From NCBI GenBank assembly GCA_963849095.1, contig CAWKGA010000008.1, forward strand, positions 558,001 to 622,000: a stretch of 64,000 bases of DNA, written 5' to 3'. The notes beneath the pieces are model-generated. The model saw only the letters and a list, made by a program, of their open reading frames with translations. It searched no databases and was not told the origin of the DNA. How positions within the stretch are numbered: position 1 is the stretch's first letter; every line of letters starts with the position of its first letter. Source of the stretch: JASHUC01 sp963849095 (lineage in GTDB: Bacteria; Pseudomonadota; Gammaproteobacteria; Steroidobacterales; Steroidobacteraceae). Below, piece after piece: positions 41,248 to 48,624 of this stretch. Position numbers and translations under genes: made by a program.

Positions 41248-43089
41248 TCAATACACGTCGCGCTGATAGCGACGGTCCCGCTGCATTTCCAGGAGGTACT
41301 CGGACGCATCGTCCCGGCTGCGGCCGCCGTGAGCGGCGACGATCTCGATCAGCACCGCGTGAACGTCGGGCGCCATGTGCTGGGCGTCGCCGCACACGTA
41401 GACATACGCGCCGTCGTCGAGCCAGCTCCAGAGCTCCGCCCCGCGCTCGCGCATGCGATCCTGGACGTAGATTTTCGCCGCCTGGTCGCGCGAGAACGCG
41501 ACGTCCATGCGCGTGAGCAGTGCGCGCTTGCGCCAGTCGAGCCACTCCGATTGATAGAGGAAGTCGTACTCGAAAGAGCGGTCGCCGAAGAACAGCCAGT
41601 TGAGGCCGGCCGCCCCCGTTTCCGCCCGCTCGGAGATGAAGGCCCGGAAGGGGGCAACGCCCGTGCCGGGCCCGATCATGATGATCGGGGTGTGGGGGTC
41701 GGGCAGACGGAACGCGGGATTGCGCTGCAGGTAGATCGGCAGGGTCGCGTCCTCGGAGGTGAGGCTCGCGAGGGCGCCCGACACCACGCCCCAGTGCGAA
41801 CGGCTGAACGATTCGTACTGCACGATGCTCACCGTGAGATGGACCTCGTCGGGAGCGGCGTGCTGGCTCGAGGCGATGGAGTAGAGCCGCGGAGCGAGCG
41901 GAGGCAGCAGGCGGGCGAACGCCGCGGCGTCGAGCCCGTTCGGCGCGTGCTCGCTCACGAGGTCGAGGATGTGCCGGCCGCGCGAGTAGCGCGCGAGGTC
42001 GCTGTCGGCGGCGGAGGCGAGTGATGCGACCTCGGCGGAGCGGGTGGCCTCGGCGTACCTCTTGAGGAAGGGCCGGGTGACCGATCCGATCTCCGAGCGC
42101 TCGAGGAGCGCCTGGCGCAGCGGGATCAGCGCCTGCGATTCGCCCTGCACGGGACTCTCGGCGCCGAATCGCAGTGTCTCGAGGAGGGCGTCCACCTCCT
42201 CCTCCCGGTTGCGCGGCACGATGCCGATCGAATCGCCCGGCTCGTAATGGATGTTCGAGCCCTCGAGGGAAAGCTCAATGTGCCGCACGTCCTTCGTCAA
42301 CTGCAACGTCGTCAGGCGCTGGTTGGCGAGCACCGCCGCCGAGTAGGGATTCTTGCGGGTGTAGGCGTTCGAGACGGAGGCCGTTCTGCGGTCCGTGCCA
42401 GGCTCCGCGTGGATTCTGAGCGCCGTGGGACCGAGGGGATGCTCGAGCTTGCCGACAACACCGTCGATCCACCGCTCCGCGGGCGCGTCGAAGTCAACAT
42501 CGCACTCGCCGCGGGAATGCAGCCTCTCGGCGCCGAGGGCCTCGAGCCGCGCGTCGAACTGGCGCCCGGTCTCGCAGAACTTCTCGTAGGTCGAGTCCCC
42601 GAGGGCGAGGACCGAGTACCGGAGGTGATCGAGACGCGGCGCCTTGCGGCTGCTCAGCAGCTCACTCAGCGGCACGGCGCGGTCGGGCGGATCGCCGTCG
42701 CCATGCGTGCTAACGACGACCAGCAGCGTCTGGGCTTCCTGGAGATGAGCTTTGGTGCACTGCATCATATCGAGCAGCGCAAAGCGGATCCCGCGCTCGG
42801 CCAGGCGGTCGGCCACTTGCTTGGCGAGGCGCTCCGAGTTGCCGGTCTGGGACCCGAACAGAACGGTGACGGCGGGACGGGCCGGCTCCGGTGCGGCCAC
42901 GGCCGCGAGCGGCGCTGCCGGCTCAGCCTCGGCCCCTGCGAGAAAACCGCTCAGCCACAGCCGCTGCTCCCGATCGAGCTTCGCGACCAGGTTGCGCACT
43001 TCCGCCGCGAGCGCAGGCGAAAGCGGCGCGAGCGCCAAGGGGTCTGGGGACGGGCCCTGCGCTGCCTTTGCACGCGCATTGCCGCTCAC
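41248..43089 (-). CDS. cysJ: NADPH sulfite reductase flavoprotein, alpha component
   Basis: 613 residues from GTG 43089, chosen because AAGGAG lies eight bases upstream; an upstream in-frame start at 43122 lacks such a site. Flavodoxin-like FMN domain (VTVLFGSQTGNSERLAKQVADRL, about 75-215), linker, FAD domain with RLYSIASS, NADPH-binding GPGTGVAPFRAFISER and CGDAQHMAPDVHAVL, ending with the family-typical YQRDVY. Octameric flavoprotein supplying six electrons to CysI. No other cys assimilation genes are in the window. Confidence 0.97.
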   Translation of the reverse strand: MSGNARAKAAQGPSPDPLALAPLSPALAAEVRNLVAKLDREQRLWLSGFLAGAEAEPAAPLAAVAAPEPARPAVTVLFGSQTGNSERLAKQVADRLAERGIRFALLDMMQCTKAHLQEAQTLLVVVSTHGDGDPPDRAVPLSELLSSRKAPRLDHLRYSVLALGDSTYEKFCETGRQFDARLEALGAERLHSRGECDVDFDAPAERWIDGVVGKLEHPLGPTALRIHAEPGTDRRTASVSNAYTRKNPYSAAVLANQRLTTLQLTKDVRHIELSLEGSNIHYEPGDSIGIVPRNREEEVDALLETLRFGAESPVQGESQALIPLRQALLERSEIGSVTRPFLKRYAEATRSAEVASLASAADSDLARYSRGRHILDLVSEHAPNGLDAAAFARLLPPLAPRLYSIASSQHAAPDEVHLTVSIVQYESFSRSHWGVVSGALASLTSEDATLPIYLQRNPAFRLPDPHTPIIMIGPGTGVAPFRAFISERAETGAAGLNWLFFGDRSFEYDFLYQSEWLDWRKRALLTRMDVAFSRDQAAKIYVQDRMRERGAELWSWLDDGAYVYVCGDAQHMAPDVHAVLIEIVAAHGGRSRDDASEYLLEMQRDRRYQRDVY

Positions 43090-43155
43090 GGGTGCAACTC
43101 CTTTTCGACGGACTGAGGCCACTCCGCCCGCACGTTATCACCTCGGGTCGCCGTG

Positions 43156-43174
43156 GAGAAAAGGCCGTTTTCTC
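43156..43174. promoter_or_regulatory. Palindrome upstream of cysJI
   Basis: GAGAAAA-GGCCG-TTTTCTC is a perfect 7-bp inverted repeat 67 bases upstream of the cysJ GTG, next to the AT-rich CTTATATGCTTA (minus strand) that may hold the promoter. It could be an operator; it does not look like a described CysB site. Confidence 0.35.
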
Positions 43175-43327
43175 TAAGCATATAAGCCCCCGATATGAGA
43201 GCTGCCGCACGCTGTGGCGGGGCTCTCGCGGGGGCTCAGGCGCGGGCGCGGGGGTGCCCCATACGTGGGCACGCGGCCGTAGGCCCTCGCCCGCGTGCCT
43301 GGTCGGCAGGGGTGCGATGCTATCGAG

Positions 43328-45328
43328 TCATTTCGCCGCGGCCATGCGGCTCGCCTGCTGCGGACCGGTGAGCGGCCTCACCTCGGAAAGCCAGGCGTCC
43401 GCGCGCGGCGCTGCGCCCTCGCTGCGCAGCCACGTGAAGAGCAGGCTGTGCCACAGAACGCGCTCCACGTATTCCCGCGTCTCGTTGTAGGGAATGTTCT
43501 CGATCCAGATGTCGGCGTCGACCGGCTCCGGCGGTAGCCAGTGTGTGACCGCGTTCAATCCTGCGTTGTAGCTGGCGAGCGCGACCGGAACCTGCTCGTC
43601 GAGCCGGTCGAGCAGCATGCGCAGGCGGGCGGCTCCGAGGGAGATGTTGACCGCAGGATCGAGCAGGTCCGCCGAGGCGGGACGCGACAGCTTCCAGTGG
43701 CGGGCCGTGCGGCGGGCCGTATCCGGCATCAACTGCATCAGTCCGAGCGCGCCCGCCGTCGATACCGCGTCGATACGATAGAGGCTCTCCTGGCGGATCA
43801 CGCCGTAGACCATGGCCGGTGCGAGCTGCGAGAGCCGTGCGGCGGCATTCACCGCGGTGTCGAACGGCCGCGGATAAAGCAGAGCGTAATCGTTGAACAC
43901 GTGCTGCGCCGTCGCGGTCTCCACGGCCTGGTCGAACCAGCCCCAGTCCGCCGCGAGATGGATCGCCTGCAGGCGCTCGTCCGCGGACTGGGATGCGTAG
44001 CCGAAGCGCCATTCGGCAGCCGCCTCGCGTTGCATCCCGCAAAGGTAGAGCTCGCGGGCGCGCTCGAATGGCGGCTCACGCTCGATGGCCGCGAGCACGG
44101 CCGGCTCGGTCGCGAGGGCTTGCGGATGCGGAGTGACGGGGCGGCTCAAGCGCGCCGCCGCGAGCGCCGAGTAGTAGTCGTCGTCCGGTAGCAGCGACTC
44201 GTAGATCCGCTCAGCTTGCGCCGGATGGTGCAACGCCTGTGCGGCGCGCGCAGCCCAGTAGCGCCAGCGCGCGGTCTGCTGCTCCGTCTGCGTGAGGCCG
44301 GCGATCGAGGTGAGCACCAGTCGCCAGTCTTTCGACCAGAGCGCCGCGCGCGCACGCCATTGGAGCGACGAATCGTCGAGATCGCGCGGCGCCACACGCT
44401 CAAAGTACTCGAGCGCGGCCGGGTTGCGGTCCCAGGCGAGCGACAGTGCGAGCGCGAGCGCGTACGGGCTTGCGGCCTCGCCGCCCAGGCGGCGCGCCGC
44501 GACGAAGCGCGCGTAGCGCTGCTCGGCCGCGGAGGAATCCTCGCGGGCGAGGCGGGTCCAGCCCGCGAGCAGGGCGGCTGCCTCGACCGGCTCATCGGGC
44601 GATGCAATCAGGGCGTCGATGCCGCGCTGCGGGCGCTCCAGCAGCGCGGCCCACTTCAACAAGGGGCCGGCCCGATCGCTCGGCAGCTGATCGATGATCT
44701 GCCGCGCGAAGCCGGTATCCGAGCTCTCGAGCGCGAGGCGCGCGCGCTGCTCGATGAGCGTCGTCGTGAGCACCCCGTTCTGCTTGAGCCAGTCGAATGC
44801 GGGGGCGCACTCCGGCAGACTGTGCGGAGTGAGCCAGGCCTTCTCGATGTCGCGGACCAGGCCGTCAGTCTTGCCGAGCTCGATGCGGGCGACGAAGTTC
44901 TCGCAACGCGTGACATCATCCGCGGCCGTGTCGAGGTATGCCTGCAGGTAGAGCGCCCACTGCGAGCGGCGCGCGAGGCTCTCGAGCCAGGCGTGCCGCA
45001 GATCGCGCGAGACCGGCCTCCCGTCGTAGGCCGTGAGGAATGCGGCGGCACGCTGGTCCACGGGCGCGAGCGAATCCGGGTCGCCGAGCAGCGCTTGCTC
45101 GATGCGCGCGGCCTCGAGGTAGGGATAGAGCGGGTAACTCTTCAGGCTCGCGCTGTCGCTGGCGGCCGCGTCGGGCAGATTGTCGGGAACCCGCGCGTAG
45201 GCTTCCTGGAAGACCTTGCGCGCGCTCGCGTAGAATGCGGCGGATTCTGCGCCGTGCGCAGGGAGGGCGAGCGCCAACGTCAGCAGGACGGCCGAGATCA
45301 GGCGGATGATGCGAGCCGTGCTCCCCAT
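43328..45328 (-). CDS. slt: Soluble lytic murein transglycosylase
   Basis: 666 residues. Sec signal peptide (IIRLISAVLLTLALALPAHGA, cleavage near residue 27). Long superhelical domain of paired helices (about 30-470) and a C-terminal lysozyme-like SLT domain (about 490-640): catalytic Glu in VYGVIRQESLYRIDAVS, LGLMQLMPDTARRTA, ALASYNAGLNAVTHWL and ENIPYNETREYVERVL. Cleaves glycan strands to 1,6-anhydromuropeptides in the periplasm. Same strand as cysJI but 238 bases away, so probably independent. Confidence 0.95.
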   Translation of the reverse strand: MGSTARIIRLISAVLLTLALALPAHGAESAAFYASARKVFQEAYARVPDNLPDAAASDSASLKSYPLYPYLEAARIEQALLGDPDSLAPVDQRAAAFLTAYDGRPVSRDLRHAWLESLARRSQWALYLQAYLDTAADDVTRCENFVARIELGKTDGLVRDIEKAWLTPHSLPECAPAFDWLKQNGVLTTTLIEQRARLALESSDTGFARQIIDQLPSDRAGPLLKWAALLERPQRGIDALIASPDEPVEAAALLAGWTRLAREDSSAAEQRYARFVAARRLGGEAASPYALALALSLAWDRNPAALEYFERVAPRDLDDSSLQWRARAALWSKDWRLVLTSIAGLTQTEQQTARWRYWAARAAQALHHPAQAERIYESLLPDDDYYSALAAARLSRPVTPHPQALATEPAVLAAIEREPPFERARELYLCGMQREAAAEWRFGYASQSADERLQAIHLAADWGWFDQAVETATAQHVFNDYALLYPRPFDTAVNAAARLSQLAPAMVYGVIRQESLYRIDAVSTAGALGLMQLMPDTARRTARHWKLSRPASADLLDPAVNISLGAARLRMLLDRLDEQVPVALASYNAGLNAVTHWLPPEPVDADIWIENIPYNETREYVERVLWHSLLFTWLRSEGAAPRADAWLSEVRPLTGPQQASRMAAAK

Positions 45329-45401
45329 GAGCGTAGGTTAGCGAGAGCGGCAGGCGGAGGCCAGCCGCGGCTGCACCCGAGCTGACAGACAAGGGGATCG
45401 T

Positions 45402-46388
45402 GTGATAGGCAAGCGAAGGTTGGGACGCCAGGGGCTCGAGGTCTCGGCCATTGGGCTCGGCTGCATGGGCATGAGCCAGTCGTATGGCACGGCGGACGAT
45501 GCGGAATCGATCGCGACGATTCACCGGGCGATCGATCTCGGCGTCACCTTCTTCGACACGGCGGAGGTATACGGTCCGTTCGTCAACGAGGAGCTGCTCG
45601 GGCGCGCCGTCAAGGGCCGGCGCGATGGGGTCGCGATCGCAACCAAGTTCGGCTTTCGCATCGAAGGCGGGCAGGTCGTGAGCACCGACAGCCGGCCGCA
45701 GCACGTGCGCGAGGTGGCGGAGGCGTCTTTGAAGAGACTCGGCACGGATCACATCGATCTTCTGTACCAGCACCGCGTGGATCGGGAGGTGCCGATCGAG
45801 GAGGTGGCCGGCGCGGTGGCCGATCTGGTTCGAGCGGGCAAGGTTCGCTACTTCGGTCTGTCGGAGGCGGGCGAGGCAACGATTCGCCGCGCCCATGCCG
45901 TTCATCCGGTCTCGGCGCTGCAGAGCGAGTACTCCCTGTGGGAGCGCAACCTCGAGCCCCGCATCCTTCCTCTGCTGCGGGAGCTCGGGATCGGCCTCGT
46001 GCCGTTCTGTCCGCTCGGCCGGGGCTTTCTGACCGGGACCGTCCAGCGGGCCGAGGCGTATCCCTCGAGCGATTTCCGTCACAATGATCCCCGCCTGCAG
46101 GGTGAGAATTTCGACTCCAACATGCGAGCCGCCGCCGCCGTCCGCGACCTCGCGGCCGAGAAGGGGGCGACGCCGGGCCAGATCGCGCTCGCCTGGCTGC
46201 TGCATCAGGGCGAGGACATCGTGCCCATCCCCGGTACCAAGCGCCGCAGCTATCTCGAGGAGAACGTCGCGTCCACGGAGCTGTCGCTGTCGGCCGAGGA
46301 TCTTCAGAGTCTGGAGCGCGCGATGTCGCCGGAGAGCATCTCAGGTCCGCGCTACAACGCACGGATGATGTCGTTCGTCGATAGGTGA
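45402..46388 (+). CDS. Aldo/keto reductase
   Basis: 328 residues, GTG start at 45402 behind AAGGGG. TIM-barrel AKR with complete tetrad: Asp and Tyr in FDTAEVYGPF (near residue 50), Lys in IATKFGF, His in LLYQHRVD. The N-terminus RRLGRQGLEVSAIGLGCMGMSQSYG and NADPH-site IPGTKRRSYLEEN place it in the YakC/IolS-like group that reduces small aldehydes. Divergent from slt. First of several accessory oxidoreductases. Confidence 0.93.
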   Translation: MIGKRRLGRQGLEVSAIGLGCMGMSQSYGTADDAESIATIHRAIDLGVTFFDTAEVYGPFVNEELLGRAVKGRRDGVAIATKFGFRIEGGQVVSTDSRPQHVREVAEASLKRLGTDHIDLLYQHRVDREVPIEEVAGAVADLVRAGKVRYFGLSEAGEATIRRAHAVHPVSALQSEYSLWERNLEPRILPLLRELGIGLVPFCPLGRGFLTGTVQRAEAYPSSDFRHNDPRLQGENFDSNMRAAAAVRDLAAEKGATPGQIALAWLLHQGEDIVPIPGTKRRSYLEENVASTELSLSAEDLQSLERAMSPESISGPRYNARMMSFVDR

Positions 46389-46475
46389 GCGCGGGGGGCG
46401 TTAAGGTAAAATAGGCCTTCAGGGGCGCATTCGCCTGGAATGGCGGGTATCCTCTGATCAACCAGCGAGGGTGTC

Positions 46476-47477
46476 ATGAGCCTGACGGTCGAGCCTATCC
46501 TGCCGAGCTTCGGTGCCGAGGTCTCCGGTGTCGACATCACCCGGCCGCTCGATGAGCAGACGCGCCGCGCGATCATCGAGACCCAGAACCGTTACGGGGT
46601 GACGGTCTGGCGCAACACCGGCCTCGATGACGAGACCCACATCGCCTTTAGCCGCATCTTCGGATACATCGAGCTGGCGCCGCGGATCGAGGGCCGCCCG
46701 TACCGGCACGCCCATCGCGAGATCTTCGATGCCAGCAACCTCGACGCCGAGGGCCGCATCATCCAGGACGAGCTGGTCCGCCTGCACAAGCGCGGCGACC
46801 GGCTCTGGCACACGGATTCCTCGTTCATGGACATCCGCTCGGCTCAGTCGCTGCTGCTGTGCCACGAGGCGCCGCAGGCCGGCGGCGAGACCTGGTTCGC
46901 GGACACCCGCACCGCCTATGAGGACCTGCCTCAGGTCATGAAAGACCGGATAGAGGGTCTCGAGGCGCTCCATTCCCTGTGGTGGTCGCGCAGCCGCGCC
47001 GGCTTCCCGCTCACGGAGGAGGAGATCGATGCGAGCCCCCACGCCCGGCATCCGCTCACGCACGTCCACAAGGGCTCCGGGCGCAAGGCGCTTTACATCG
47101 CCGCCCACGCACGGGACATCGTCGGCATGCCGCGCGAGGAGGGGAGGGCGCTGCTGCGCGAGCTCATCGAGTTTGCCACCCAGCCGAAGTATGTATTCAA
47201 CGTCACCTACAAGCCCGGCGACATGGTGATCTGGGACAACCTCTGCTCGATGCACCGCGGAGGCGATTTCGACGACCTCACCCATCGCCGCGACATGCGG
47301 CGCACGACGGTCCGCGAAGGCGCCGCGCCCAAGGAGCCGGACGACCCGTTCACCAAATTGTTTGCGGCCTCGGGCGCAACCGCTTTCGGCGCGCGGCTCG
47401 CCGCTCCGGCGCGTCAGGAAGCGCAGTCCGGCGCATCGGCGGCGGGACGGGCCGATCGCTCCACCGGGAGCCGGTGA
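46476..47477 (+). CDS. TauD/TfdA-family Fe(II)/2-oxoglutarate dioxygenase
   Basis: 333 residues. Iron ligands His and Asp in LWHTDSSFM (near residues 110-112) and distal His in CSMHRGGDFDD (near 262), with the 2-oxoglutarate Arg in RRDMRRTTVREG. N-terminus LTVEPILPSFGAEVSGVDI is family-typical. Closest in pattern to alpha-ketoglutarate-dependent 2,4-D dioxygenase-like proteins; the true substrate cannot be read from sequence. The C-terminal 45 residues are Ala/Gly/Arg-rich and unlike the family. GAGGGTG precedes the ATG. Convergent with an SDR gene. Confidence 0.88.
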   Translation: MSLTVEPILPSFGAEVSGVDITRPLDEQTRRAIIETQNRYGVTVWRNTGLDDETHIAFSRIFGYIELAPRIEGRPYRHAHREIFDASNLDAEGRIIQDELVRLHKRGDRLWHTDSSFMDIRSAQSLLLCHEAPQAGGETWFADTRTAYEDLPQVMKDRIEGLEALHSLWWSRSRAGFPLTEEEIDASPHARHPLTHVHKGSGRKALYIAAHARDIVGMPREEGRALLRELIEFATQPKYVFNVTYKPGDMVIWDNLCSMHRGGDFDDLTHRRDMRRTTVREGAAPKEPDDPFTKLFAASGATAFGARLAAPARQEAQSGASAAGRADRSTGSR

Positions 47478-47495
47478 GGCGGCCGGCCGCAACCT

Positions 47496-48269
47496 TCAGG
47501 CGGTCATTCCACCGTCGACCGCGAGCGTTGCGCCCGTGACGAAGCTGCTCTGTTCCGAGGCCAGGTAGAGGACGGAGCGCGCAATCTCGCGAGGCTGCGC
47601 GTGCCGGTGCAGCGGAATGAGCTCGTCGAGAAAGGCGGTCGCGTCGCGCCCGATCACCGTGCTCAAATGACGCTCGATGCCGGACTGGAACTCATTCTGA
47701 GTCGGGCCGGGGTGAATGGTGTTCACGCGGATGCGCCGGCCGGCGACTTCCTTCGCCACCGAACGCATCAAGCCGACCTGAGCGTGCTTGGCCGTGATGT
47801 AGGCATAGGGGCCGGGATTGCCCATGAGCCCCACGACGCTCGAGGTGATGACGATGCTGCCGCCATCGTTCATGTGCGGAATGCCGTACTTGCACATGAG
47901 GAACGCGCCCCTCACGTGGACGCGGTACACCTCGTCGAACACGTCTTCCGGATAGGAGACAATCGAGCCGATCGCCCCGGCGTTGCCGGCGTTGCTGAAG
48001 AGCACGTCGATCTTCCCCCAACGGGCGACGGTCACTGCGACGGAATCGGCAACGTCCCGCGCCACGGCCACGTCGGCGGTCTTGGTGGCGATGCGCTCCT
48101 GCGGGAGTCCGGCTTCCGTCAACCGGACGACCGCGCGCTCGAGGGCATCCTCGTGCAGATCCATCAGCATGACGCGCGCGCCCTCTTCGAGGAACAGCTC
48201 GGCGCTCGCAAGCCCGATGCTGCCCGCGCCGCCGGTGATGAGGCAGGTCTTGTTCTCCAGCAGGCGCAT
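47496..48269 (-). CDS. Short-chain dehydrogenase/reductase
   Basis: 257 residues from the ATG at 48269, with GGAG seven bases upstream; a Met at 48302 is in frame but overlaps the upstream gene's stop. Classical SDR: CLITGGAGSIGLASAELF cofactor motif with DLH acidic residue suggesting NAD preference, FSNAGNAGAIG, catalytic Ser in ITSSVVG, YITAK (Tyr-x3-Lys), and the C-terminal SFVTGATLAVDGGMTA typical of FabG-like enzymes. Substrate unknown; possibly linked with the neighbouring dioxygenase and aldo/keto reductase. Confidence 0.9.
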   Translation of the reverse strand: MRLLENKTCLITGGAGSIGLASAELFLEEGARVMLMDLHEDALERAVVRLTEAGLPQERIATKTADVAVARDVADSVAVTVARWGKIDVLFSNAGNAGAIGSIVSYPEDVFDEVYRVHVRGAFLMCKYGIPHMNDGGSIVITSSVVGLMGNPGPYAYITAKHAQVGLMRSVAKEVAGRRIRVNTIHPGPTQNEFQSGIERHLSTVIGRDATAFLDELIPLHRHAQPREIARSVLYLASEQSSFVTGATLAVDGGMTA

Positions 48270-48301
48270 TCGAGAGCTCCGGAACGGGGCAGGGACCGGC
48301 A

Positions 48302-48505
48302 TTACGCCTTGCGGCCGAGGGTGCGAGCGAGGTCGGCCCGTTCTTCCGTCGGAAGGGGCCAGTGCTCGTCGCATCCGATGCAGTACGCCTCGATGTCGGC
48401 CCCCGTGCGCAGTAGCTCGATGAGCTCCTCGCGCGCGTAGCCCGTCAGCAGGCGCTCGTGCTTGCACGTCGGGCATTCGGACGAGAAGGGCGTGGAATCG
48501 GCCAT
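48302..48505 (-). CDS. Small zinc-ribbon protein
   Basis: 67 residues. Two CxxC knuckles: CPTC (residues 11-14) and CIGC (42-45), separated by a helical GYAREELIELLRTGADIEAY segment, which suggests a single structural zinc site. No enzymatic motif. It lies 32 bases upstream of the SDR gene on the same strand, so the two are probably co-transcribed. Function unknown. Confidence 0.7.
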   Translation of the reverse strand: MADSTPFSSECPTCKHERLLTGYAREELIELLRTGADIEAYCIGCDEHWPLPTEERADLARTLGRKA

Positions 48506-48624
48506 GTCGTCACGATACCCCTACCGGGGAACCGGATCCATGACCCGGAGAGCTCGGAGCAGTCTCGGACGAGCCGCTCGCCGCGAATCGGCCGGTGCTC
48601 CCCGCACGCGGCCTCTTCAGGGCG

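Noticed and set aside
46407..46412. TAAAAT as the -10 of the dioxygenase gene
   Set aside because: No -35 at suitable spacing; kept out as unsupported.
47479..47490. GCGGCCGGCCGC palindrome between convergent dioxygenase and SDR genes as a terminator
   Set aside because: No loop and no T tract; a 12-base GC palindrome is unsurprising at this GC content.
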